Assembly: GCA_023544605.1 (NCBI GenBank)
Contig: JAMJFQ010000012.1
Coordinates: 1 to 25,906 of the forward strand
DNA: 25,906 nucleotides
From: ANME-2 cluster archaeon
GTDB lineage: Archaea > Halobacteriota > Methanosarcinia > Methanosarcinales > Methanocomedenaceae
Direction: 5' to 3'
The position numbers were made by a program, and so were the translations under genes. The notes below the pieces were generated by a model. The model ran no database searches. It was not told where the DNA came from and saw only the letters and a program-made list of their open reading frames with translations. Position 1 is the stretch's first letter; each line of letters opens with the position of its first letter. Shown here piece after piece: positions 16,419 through 22,973 of the stretch.

Positions 16419-17156
16419 CTAAAAGATATATTTTTCACCCAGATATGATTCAATTACCTTCTCGTTATTTGCAATCTCTTCAGGGGTACCGTCAGCTATC
16501 TTTTTTCCGTAATCCAGCACTACTATGCGGTCCGATACACCCATGATAACGCGCATTATGTGCTCTACCATGAGCACTGATGTGCCGTTGTCGCGCATCT
16601 TTTTTATTAGTTCTATGGCCTGGAGGCTTTCTTTTGGATTGAGGCCGGTGGTCACTTCATCCAGAAGGATGAGTTTCGGGTTCGTGGACAGGGCACGGGC
16701 CAGTTGTATATACTTGAGTTCCATGAGGTTCAGGTTCTTTACGGGCAGGTGTATCTTCTCTTTGGAAAAACCTATGAACTTGAGCAGTTCGATTGCTTTT
16801 TTCTGTGCTCCTTTCAAATTCCCGTTATCCTCATCACCGAACAGCGCCCCTACCATCACATTTTCCAGTGCTGTCATCTCAGGGAATGAATGTATCAACT
16901 GGAAGGTTTTAGTGATACCCCGTTTGCACACCTTGAATGGAGGCATTTTCGTAATATCATTACCATTGAAAATGATTGAACCTGAATCTGGCCGGTATAT
17001 CCCGCTTATCAGGTTGAGCAGTGTGGATTTTCCAGCCCCGTTGGGTCCTACCAAACCTACTATCTCTCCTTCACCTACATGGAAGTCCACATTTGAGACG
17101 GCTATAAGGCCGCCAAAACGTTTGGATAGGTTTTTTGCTTCCAGCAGAATGATCAC
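16419..17156 (-). CDS. livG: Branched-chain amino-acid-type ABC transporter ATPase LivG, with altered signature motif
   Basis: A 245-aa ABC ATPase with Walker A GPNGAGKST (37-45), Q-loop Q86 in TFQLIHSFPEMT, and Walker B LILLDE (162-167) followed by VTTGLNPKE. The signature region reads NLNLMELKYIQLARAL; relatives usually have a glycine where M145 stands (LTLGEL-type or LSYGQ). The motif is therefore degenerate, and ATP at the site it completes may be hydrolysed poorly. The start is GTG at 17156 without a separate SD; a TATA block about 30 bp upstream suggests a leaderless mRNA. It is cotranscribed with livF and diverges from the MoaD-like gene. Confidence 0.92.
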   Translation of the reverse strand: MIILLEAKNLSKRFGGLIAVSNVDFHVGEGEIVGLVGPNGAGKSTLLNLISGIYRPDSGSIIFNGNDITKMPPFKVCKRGITKTFQLIHSFPEMTALENVMVGALFGDEDNGNLKGAQKKAIELLKFIGFSKEKIHLPVKNLNLMELKYIQLARALSTNPKLILLDEVTTGLNPKESLQAIELIKKMRDNGTSVLMVEHIMRVIMGVSDRIVVLDYGKKIADGTPEEIANNEKVIESYLGEKYIF

Positions 17157-17184
17157 CCGTTATGATTTTGAGGATTTTATGGTA

Positions 17185-17198
17185 CGATATAATATAGC
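17185..17198 (-). promoter_or_regulatory. TATA box of livGF
   Basis: The minus strand reads CTATATTATATCG. It is centred about 35 bp from the GTG at 17156, so the transcript would start at or very near the start codon. Confidence 0.45.
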
Positions 17199-17253
17199 CT
17201 TTTCCTAAATGCTGAATTACTAGCAAGAATTGAATGTAAGCGCCTTCAAGCAA

Positions 17254-17263
17254 ATATTTATAA
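17254..17263 (+). promoter_or_regulatory. TATA box of the MoaD-like/moeA operon
   Basis: ATATTTATAA lies about 26-35 bp before the ATG at 17289, and no Shine-Dalgarno is visible, so a leaderless mRNA is likely. Confidence 0.5.
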
Positions 17264-17288
17264 CTACAGCAATAACTTTAGTGCTCAT

Positions 17289-17561
17289 ATGGCAACGGTC
17301 ACAGTAAAACTGTTCGCAAACTTAAGAGAGCAAGCCGGTAAGGCAAAGATCGAGGCAAATGGTCATGACCTAGGGGAAGTGCTCGAATGGCTTATCAAAA
17401 AATATGAGGGATTGGGAGAACTCATATTTGACAATAACGGGCTCCATCCTTTCATTCATGTCATGGTCAACGGTATAAGTGTCAAGGATAAAGAAGGACT
17501 GAAAACTGAACTTCACAATGGGGATGAGATCGCATTATTCCCGCCGGTCTCTGGTGGTTGA
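17289..17561 (+). CDS. MoaD/ThiS-like ubiquitin-fold sulfur carrier
   Basis: A 90-aa beta-grasp protein ending in PPVSGG, the diglycine tail that is adenylated and thiocarboxylated by an E1-like enzyme. The N-terminal strand VTVKLFANLREQAG and the turn before HNGDEIALFPP are typical of MoaD. Immediately downstream, 9 bp away, is moeA, which supports a role in molybdopterin synthesis as the small subunit. In archaea such carriers (SAMPs) also supply sulfur for tRNA thiolation or become protein modifiers, so it could serve the thiolase at 1024 too. The ATG appears leaderless, just after a TATA box. No MoaE, E1 or rhodanese gene is in the window. Confidence 0.88.
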   Translation: MATVTVKLFANLREQAGKAKIEANGHDLGEVLEWLIKKYEGLGELIFDNNGLHPFIHVMVNGISVKDKEGLKTELHNGDEIALFPPVSGG

Positions 17562-17570
17562 GGAGATCCT

Positions 17571-18758
17571 ATGGATCGGTTGTTCAGGTCACGAATGGAT
17601 TTGGATGTGGCAAAGAAGATATTTTTCGAAGCAGTCAGACCCATAGAACGAAAAGAGAGTGTACCCCTTGAAGCCGCCAATGGTAGAGTGCTTGCATCTG
17701 ATGTGGTAGCAGAACTAAACGTACCTCATTACCGGCGTGCTGCCATGGACGGGTATGCCATTCATGCGGATGATACCCTTGGAGCTACCACCTCATCTCC
17801 TGTGGTACTCATACTGACCGATGGCGATGTAAGTCCGGGTACCTGCCGCCGAGTGCATACAGGCTCTGCTATCCCCAGGGGTGCTGATGCTGTGGTGATG
17901 CTTGAGGATACCAGGGCTATAGGTACAACTGTGGAGATATTGTCACAGGTGCACCCGGGAAAGCATGTGGGTGATATTGGTGAAGATGTGGCGTCGGGTG
18001 AGTTGTTACTCCCGTCAGGACATCTGCTGCGTCCCGGGGATCTAGCAGTGCTTGCTTCGGCAGGCATTATTGATGTGGAGATATATCACAGACCCCTTGT
18101 GGCTATCATTCCTACCGGTGAGGAAGTGGTACCCAGGGGCAAACCCTTACATACCGGAGAGGTGTGGGAGACCAATAGCCTGATGACATCCTGTTATGTT
18201 ACAAATTCAGGCGGGTTTCCCCGGATCACTAATATCGTGACCGATGACCCCGAACTCATACGCCAGGCCATACAGGACAATTTGGATGCTGATATGATAA
18301 TAGTAAGTGGCGGCACGTCTGTGGGTGAGCGGGACCATGTACCTGCTGCGATAGAGGCTCTGGGCGAAGTGCTGGTACACGGTGTGGCAATAAGTCCGGG
18401 CAAACCCACGGCCCTGGGTGTGGTGGAGGGCAAACCAATCCTGTGTATGCCCGGCTATCCCGTTGCTGGCCTGGTGGCACTGCTGGTATTCGGCATACCG
18501 GTAATACACAAACTGGGCCACATCCCACCTCAAAGCCCCAAAACAACGCTAAAGTTGCCACTTAAGGAAAAAATAACATCCCGCCAGGGCTACCATACAT
18601 ATGCACGGGTGCGCATAATTGATGGAAGTGTGGAACCGTTAATGGCATCAGGTGCCGGCATCCTGAGTTCGGTAGCAAAAGCTGACGGGTATGTGGTGGT
18701 GCCGCCCAATATCGAAGGATACGGGGCAGGCACTGAAGTGGAAGTAATACTGTTTTGA
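17571..18758 (+). CDS. moeA: Molybdopterin molybdenumtransferase MoeA
   Basis: A 395-aa cytoplasmic enzyme that inserts molybdate (or tungstate) into adenylated molybdopterin. Conserved blocks: VPHYRRAAMDGYA (51-63, with D60 the likely metal-step aspartate), HTGSAIPRGADAVV (96-109), GEDV (137-140), PTGEEV (181-186), SGGTSVGERD (246-255), SPGKPTALG (275-283) and PGYPVA (294-299). The C-terminal domain (about 325-395) is present, and total length is normal for the short form without a PBP-like extension. The GGAGAT RBS overlaps the end of the MoaD-like gene region, and the gap is 9 bp. Tungsten or molybdenum enzymes such as formylmethanofuran dehydrogenase are plausible clients but are not encoded here. 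Confidence 0.95.
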   Translation: MDRLFRSRMDLDVAKKIFFEAVRPIERKESVPLEAANGRVLASDVVAELNVPHYRRAAMDGYAIHADDTLGATTSSPVVLILTDGDVSPGTCRRVHTGSAIPRGADAVVMLEDTRAIGTTVEILSQVHPGKHVGDIGEDVASGELLLPSGHLLRPGDLAVLASAGIIDVEIYHRPLVAIIPTGEEVVPRGKPLHTGEVWETNSLMTSCYVTNSGGFPRITNIVTDDPELIRQAIQDNLDADMIIVSGGTSVGERDHVPAAIEALGEVLVHGVAISPGKPTALGVVEGKPILCMPGYPVAGLVALLVFGIPVIHKLGHIPPQSPKTTLKLPLKEKITSRQGYHTYARVRIIDGSVEPLMASGAGILSSVAKADGYVVVPPNIEGYGAGTEVEVILF

Positions 18759-18763
18759 TTTAC

Positions 18764-18947
18764 TTAATCGCCTAATAGTTTGCCAACAGACAGCCCGCCA
18801 CCGCCGTTGACACCTGTCAATGTATTCGGGATTGGCTCTTAACCTGCGGACCGGCTTCGGGAAGATGATCTGCAAGGGTTTCTGTTTTCTTCGATGCTTG
18901 CGTCCAGACTCTGTAGGATTGACAAGCATCAGTTCTTCTATTACCAT
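18764..18947 (-). pseudogene. Frameshifted small basic protein gene
   Basis: A small gene opens with a strong GGAGG Shine-Dalgarno 9 nt before the ATG at 18947. The first 40 codons give MVIEELMLVNPTESG, then a very basic stretch (RKHRRKQK), then PVRRLRANP. In that frame the ORF runs antisense through the 3' end of moeA. Reading one base out from the CCC at about 18809-18811, the sequence continues NTLTGVNGGGGLSVGKLLGD and stops at 18764, just short of moeA. Removing one C from that run restores a 60-aa protein spaced by NP motifs. So it is either a one-base indel (real, or an assembly error) or a +1 frameshift site. I do not recognise the family; relic of a mobile or viral gene is one guess. 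Confidence 0.4.
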
Positions 18948-18953
18948 TTTTGT

Positions 18954-18983
18954 AATTCCTCCGAATTGTTTTGGAGGAGAATT
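18954..18983 (-). promoter_or_regulatory. Hairpin that could hide the Shine-Dalgarno of the small gene
   Basis: Just upstream of the small gene's ATG, the minus strand reads AATTCTCCTCC, a 10-nt loop, then GGAGGAATT. The TCCTCC arm can pair with the GGAGGA ribosome-binding site, with a 2-nt bulge further out. This would form a classic on/off translational switch, though such pairing can arise by chance around any SD. Confidence 0.35.
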
Positions 18984-19489
18984 GGAAGGGAGAGGTAAGG
19001 TGGAGAAAATTTCAGGAGTGAAATGAGAAAACTGAATGTAAACTAAAAAGTGGTGACGGTTGAAGAAGCTATGAATAAGAAGTAATGAAATGGATATTAG
19101 ATTTTTAAAATATCCGTAACTTATTTCTGATTAATTCATTAACCAAATCACCCTTTTACTTTCCGTTTCCAAGTCAGGACAATCCTAAATACTGCGCATA
19201 ATCCTTATGAAAGAATAGCAATGCATGTATCCCAAGTTCCGGGATTTTTAAGCGCATAAAAAAGAACAATCCTTCCCATAATCCTGTTTTTAAAAAAAAT
19301 ATATGATTTTTATGCGCTTATTTTATAAGCCAATAAATTTAAGGATTTTCTCATTTAATCTTGATGTTAAAAGGATTTTATCAGCATCTGTTGGGTCATA
19401 AGTGGAAGTAAAAAGAATCACTGCTAATGTATTATGCGCTTATAATTCGGGAATTCAGGATGTATAGAATGTAAGTAAAGTGGGACGTA
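18984..19489. repeat. AT-rich spacer with TATGCGCTTA repeats
   Basis: No convincing gene is seen here. A perfect 14-bp inverted repeat (TAAGCGCATAAAAA at 19249-19262; TTTTTATGCGCTTA at 19307-19320) encloses 44 bp. A third copy of the core TATGCGCTTA lies at 19433-19442 inside the partly palindromic ATTATGCGCTTATAAT, and GCGCATAA recurs at 19194-19201. A separate hairpin, GGATATT / AATATCC, is at 19092-19115, and AAGGATTTT is repeated at 19341 and 19371. The block could be regulatory sites, a small MITE-like relic or a structured RNA; nothing shows transposase-related ends. Confidence 0.6.
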
Positions 19490-20524
19490 TTACTGGGTAT
19501 TAAAATCCGGTTCTTTAACGCTCATATTAAGGATTACTTCTGATATATCGGCTGAGTATCCAGCCATTCTTTTAAGGCTTTCCGAAACTGAATTCAAAAA
19601 AATGCGACCTGAAAGGTTATCATCGTTCAATATCATCTCATCCAACTCTCTTCCCAGTGCAATAGACCGCTGGGAATCGTCAATTATTTTATTTACAATC
19701 TTTCTATCCTTACCTTCCAGGCATTCGATGATGTTGTTAAAAATAATTTCATTTAATTCATAGATGCTGCTTATGAGGTCATGGATTTCAGGGTTTATCC
19801 GATCGATCTTTAGACTGAACTTGGCTACGTTTTCCGCATGGTCTGCGATACGCTCAACATTCTTCACCACAAGACGGTATCCAAGGCATTCCCTTACATT
19901 GGCTAATCCCAGGTCACTGGCAAGTTCTGGATTCCTTAGAACGGCCTTAAGTTGTCTGACAATTAGTAAATAAAACCTGTCCACTTCTATGTCCCTTTGG
20001 ATCACTTCACTTGCCACATTTCTGTCAAGTTCCAGCAGTGCTTTTTTTGAATCATTCTGCATGGACCTGACAATCCTCAAAATATTGGACATGGCTTTAT
20101 TGAGGGGAAACTGATTGTAATTGAGCAAACTCTGGAACATTACCCAATCACTGGACTCTTCCACCACTTCAAGGGCAATAAGCCTCTTTCGAACCGATTC
20201 CTTTATCCATTTCCTGTCATCTGCCGCATATTTCCCATTAAATACCAGTTTTAATTTGTCATACCCTACAAGATAGTGGGAAATTAGCAACCTGAGGATA
20301 TCTACCTTCTTATCGGCAGGATCCACGATTATCGTTGTACTATTGAAATCATTCCTGGGTTTCTTTTTAGGTGAAATTGCCAACGAGTTATCCTGCTGTC
20401 GTGAAAAAAACAATTCATCTCCCTGTTGAATGTCCATTTCCCGGATCCAGTCCACGGGAAGTGAAACGATATATGTAGATCCGCCTGTGAATTGAACTTT
20501 CCTTGTTTGCTTTTTCTCCATCAT
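19490..20524 (-). CDS. AbrB-PhoU fusion, phosphate-uptake regulator
   Basis: A 344-aa protein. Residues about 5-55 form a SpoVT-AbrB-like swapped-hairpin DNA-binding domain (RKVQFTGGSTYIVSLPVDWIREMDIQQGDEL), and about 120-335 carry two PhoU-like three-helix repeats, including ERIADHAENVAKF (about 226-238) and a second, weaker LKRMAGYSADISEVI. Archaeal proteins with this layout are thought to control pst operons. It is divergent from pstS across 187 bp with strong TATA elements, and a 19-bp palindrome in front of pstS is a candidate operator. The start is either the first or second of two adjacent ATGs (20524 or 20521). A TATA run about 28 bp upstream suggests a leaderless mRNA. The DNA target is inferred. 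Confidence 0.9.
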   Translation of the reverse strand: MMEKKQTRKVQFTGGSTYIVSLPVDWIREMDIQQGDELFFSRQQDNSLAISPKKKPRNDFNSTTIIVDPADKKVDILRLLISHYLVGYDKLKLVFNGKYAADDRKWIKESVRKRLIALEVVEESSDWVMFQSLLNYNQFPLNKAMSNILRIVRSMQNDSKKALLELDRNVASEVIQRDIEVDRFYLLIVRQLKAVLRNPELASDLGLANVRECLGYRLVVKNVERIADHAENVAKFSLKIDRINPEIHDLISSIYELNEIIFNNIIECLEGKDRKIVNKIIDDSQRSIALGRELDEMILNDDNLSGRIFLNSVSESLKRMAGYSADISEVILNMSVKEPDFNTQ

Positions 20525-20546
20525 TTCTATATAGAATAGATATATA

Positions 20547-20558
20547 CTATATATATAT
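20547..20558 (-). promoter_or_regulatory. TATA element of the AbrB-PhoU gene
   Basis: An alternating AT run (ATATATATAT) is centred about 28 bp from the ATG at 20524 on the minus strand. It lies in a longer AT-rich stretch with nested CTATATAG-like inverted repeats at 20527-20560. Confidence 0.45.
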
Positions 20559-20568
20559 TTGGATAAGA

Positions 20569-20576
20569 TTTATATT
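20569..20576 (+). promoter_or_regulatory. TATA box of pstS
   Basis: TTTATATT closely matches the archaeal consensus. A start site near 20600 would give a leader of about 110 nt that contains the palindrome at 20613-20631 and ends with an AAGGA RBS before the GTG at 20712. A weaker alternative, TTTAAAAATA at 20676-20685, would give almost no leader. Confidence 0.45.
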
Positions 20577-20612
20577 AATTCCATTTAACTATAGATGTGA
20601 ACAGTACATGAA

Positions 20613-20631
20613 TCAAATTAGTATAGTTTGA
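20613..20631. promoter_or_regulatory. Palindromic candidate operator of the pst operon
   Basis: TCAAATTAGTATAGTTTGA is an inverted repeat (TCAAAnTAnnnTAnTTTGA) centred at 20622 and flanked by A and T that extend the symmetry. It lies just downstream of the predicted pstS start site, a position suited to repression, and beside a gene for an AbrB-type DNA-binding regulator. Confidence 0.45.
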
Positions 20632-20711
20632 TTTTGTGATGATGTAAGAATTAAGGTTTAATGAAGATGATGAAATTTAAAAATACATTAATTAGAAGGA
20701 AGTGAATATTA

Positions 20712-21623
20712 GTGAATAAATATTATGGAGTAATACTGATAATTGTTGCGGGCGCTCTTGCTCTTGGATGTGTCGGTCAGCAGCCGGGTGAATCCCTGGA
20801 CATCAAAGGTTCTGATACCATGGTCCAGCTTGTGGCTGATATGGCTGAGAGCTATAATGAAGCAAATCCCGATGCAGATGTAATAGTTACCGGCGGTGGT
20901 TCTGGTACAGGTATCGCAGCTCTGATCAATGGTGAGGTCAGTATTGCCGATTCATCCCGTCCCATAAAAGCTAAAGAGATCGACCAGGCGAAGGGAAAGG
21001 GTATCGAGCCCTGGGAGTTCATCATTGCCAGGGACGGCCTGGCCGTTATCGTCAATCCTGACAATCCGGTAACAGAACTTACCATGGACCAGGTCGGGGC
21101 CATCTACCGCGCAGAGATCATCAATTGGAACCAGGTTGGAGGGGAAGACGGGGAGATCACCCTATACGGTAGGCAGAGCACCTCGGGAACCTATGAATTC
21201 TTCCTGAAACATGTGGTTAACTGGGAGCAGGCCGAGAAGCAGGACTACTCACCTGGAATGTTGAACATGGAAGGGAATAAGGCTATTGCGGATGGAGTGA
21301 AGGCAGACCCATCAGGTATCGGGTATATCGGTGTTGGATATGTAACCGGTGAAATCCGGACAATAAATGTGGCAGAAGATAATGAATCAGGTTATTATTC
21401 ACCCCTTGATGCGTCCAATGTTGAACAAGGGCTCTATCCCATCACCAGGCCGCTCTACCAGTATACCAGCGGAAAACCGGATAAGGACCGTATCACGCAT
21501 GATTTTCTCCAGTTCGAGCTGAGCGAGGAAGGCCAAAAGATCGTGGAGAATGCCGGCTTCTATCCCATCAATCTGGATGACAGGGCAAGCAATGAAGAGA
21601 AGATCTCAGCTATAGAAGGATAA
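20712..21623 (+). CDS. pstS: Phosphate ABC transporter substrate-binding lipoprotein PstS
   Basis: A 303-aa high-affinity phosphate-binding protein. A hydrophobic signal (7-18) ends in the lipobox ALGC with C20 as the probable lipid anchor. Phosphate-contact motifs are intact: IKGSDTM (31-37), GGGSGTGI (61-68), DSSRPI (about 79-84) and GRQSTSGTYEFF (about 153-164). The start is GTG at 20712 with AAGGA about 11 nt upstream. Length is typical for the short archaeal/Gram-positive type. It is the first gene of pstS-psiE-pstCAB-phoU and is followed by a terminator-like hairpin, which would make it the most abundant product of the operon. Confidence 0.95.
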   Translation: MNKYYGVILIIVAGALALGCVGQQPGESLDIKGSDTMVQLVADMAESYNEANPDADVIVTGGGSGTGIAALINGEVSIADSSRPIKAKEIDQAKGKGIEPWEFIIARDGLAVIVNPDNPVTELTMDQVGAIYRAEIINWNQVGGEDGEITLYGRQSTSGTYEFFLKHVVNWEQAEKQDYSPGMLNMEGNKAIADGVKADPSGIGYIGVGYVTGEIRTINVAEDNESGYYSPLDASNVEQGLYPITRPLYQYTSGKPDKDRITHDFLQFELSEEGQKIVENAGFYPINLDDRASNEEKISAIEG

Positions 21624-21646
21624 TACATTCCTTCTATTCCTTTTTT
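21612..21646 (+). terminator. Stem-loop plus T tract between pstS and psiE
   Basis: A perfect 9-bp stem (ATAGAAGGA / TCCTTCTAT) with an 8-nt loop is followed by TCCTTTTTT, and the T tract directly abuts the ATG of psiE at 21647. The stem contains the pstS stop codon region. It suggests partial termination after pstS, matching the arrangement after livJ. Confidence 0.7.
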
Positions 21647-22072
21647 ATGAAATTGACAATAGATCATGATGTGGTTTTTAAAAAAACCACAGAGTGGATT
21701 ATTATAGTGATCCTCTATATCCTGTTGATCGCCCTTTTCTTAGGGGCAATTCGGATAATCCTGACCATTCCATCACTATTGGAGAATGAAGGTTTGGATG
21801 TCCTGTTCTACCAGCTCGTGGCCAACAGTCTGACCCTGTTTATCGTTATCGAGTTCTTTAAGACACTACAGGACTTTTCAAAACATGAGAGAATAAAACT
21901 AACATACGTTATTGATGCTACGATCCTTATTGTGTTGAGAGAAATATCAGTAGGTTTATTCACCAAAGAGTTAAGCTATTTGATGATAGGTGCTCTGTCA
22001 ATCTTATTAATGGTGATGGGCACAATAAGAGTAATGGCTGTGCGTTACTCTCCGAAAGCAGAAAAGATGTAA
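21647..22072 (+). CDS. psiE: PsiE-like phosphate-starvation-inducible membrane protein
   Basis: A 141-aa integral membrane protein with four predicted hydrophobic helices (about 18-42, 57-75, 88-103 and 107-128) and the PsiE-family pattern ANSLTLFIVIEFFKTL with a following YVIDATILIVLREISV block. PsiE is induced by phosphate starvation in bacteria but has no established mechanism. Here it sits inside the pst operon, between pstS and pstC, which supports a phosphate link. The ATG directly follows a terminator-like T tract and has no Shine-Dalgarno. pstC begins 7 bp after its stop. The family match rests on recalled sequence patterns. Confidence 0.75.
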   Translation: MKLTIDHDVVFKKTTEWIIIVILYILLIALFLGAIRIILTIPSLLENEGLDVLFYQLVANSLTLFIVIEFFKTLQDFSKHERIKLTYVIDATILIVLREISVGLFTKELSYLMIGALSILLMVMGTIRVMAVRYSPKAEKM

Positions 22073-22079
22073 ATCATAG

Positions 22080-22973
22080 GTGGTATTTTCCCTGGTCAAT
22101 AAGAAATTGATGGACAGAACTATAGCCTGGTTCTTTGCTTTCAACGGCATCTCTACAATAATTTTAGTACTGGGGATTTTTATTTTCCTTGCCATCATTG
22201 GTCTGCAGGCATTTGCCCATATATCTCCCTTTGAGTTCTTTTTCAGCACTAACTGGAATCCCACATCCTATGTCAAACCAAGCTGGGGTATCCTGTCACT
22301 GGTGGTGGGAACACTTTATATTGCGATATTTTCCCTTATTATTGCCGTACCACTGGGAGTGGCATGTGCCATCTATCTGGCCCAGATCGCATCTCCCACT
22401 ATGAGGGAGATCCTGAAACCTGCCATTGAAATGATAGCAGCCCTGCCCAGTGTGGTGTTGGGATTGCTGGGACTGCTCATCCTTGCTCCATTGATCGCTG
22501 ATATTTTCGGATTGAACAGCGGATTGAACGCCCTGACCGCATCCATTTTGGTAGCCATAATGGCCCTTCCCACCATAATAAGCATATCAGAGGATGCCAT
22601 TACCTCTGTGCCCAAGAGTTATTCGGATGCCAGCCTGGCACTGGGGGCCAATAACTGGCAGACCATCCGTCATGTGATAGTACCGGCTGCCTTGTCAGGT
22701 ATAGTAGCAGCAGTGATGCTGGGACTGGGGCGTGTGGTTGGTGAGACCATGGTGGTCCTCATGGTGGCCGGGAACGCAAGGGCGCTGCCAACCGGATTTT
22801 TCGATCCTGTCAGGCCCATGACCGCCACCATAGCAATAGAGATCAAAGAAGTTGTGGTGGGTGATGTTCACTATCAGGCCCTGTATGCTGTGGGTCTTGT
22901 CCTCTTTATCATGACCTTAGCCGTGAATTTTGCAGCAGATATCTACCTGCACAGACAGGAGGGGAACAAGTGA
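22080..22973 (+). CDS. pstC: Phosphate ABC transporter permease PstC
   Basis: A 297-aa permease with six predicted helices. Markers include SWGILSLVVGTLYIA, AIYLAQIASP, the conserved AALPSVVLGLLGL (near 120-132), and the coupling loop SYSDASLALGANNWQTIRHVIVPAALSGI (near 179-207). The start is uncertain: GTG at 22080 gives 297 aa, while the ATG at 22110 (MDRTIAWFF) gives 287 aa and a more typical N-terminus; neither has a well-placed SD. It overlaps pstA by 4 nt (GTGA), so translation is coupled. With PstA it forms the phosphate channel. Confidence 0.93.
   Translation: MVFSLVNKKLMDRTIAWFFAFNGISTIILVLGIFIFLAIIGLQAFAHISPFEFFFSTNWNPTSYVKPSWGILSLVVGTLYIAIFSLIIAVPLGVACAIYLAQIASPTMREILKPAIEMIAALPSVVLGLLGLLILAPLIADIFGLNSGLNALTASILVAIMALPTIISISEDAITSVPKSYSDASLALGANNWQTIRHVIVPAALSGIVAAVMLGLGRVVGETMVVLMVAGNARALPTGFFDPVRPMTATIAIEIKEVVVGDVHYQALYAVGLVLFIMTLAVNFAADIYLHRQEGNK

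Noticed and set aside
18648..18763. Continuation of the small minus-strand ORF into moeA (100 aa)
   Set aside because: Sequence after the CCC run in this frame is antisense to moeA and lacks the coherent Gly-rich ending seen one base out.
19249..19446. CRISPR array
   Set aside because: The repeats are few, short, in mixed orientation and unevenly spaced, and no cas genes are present.
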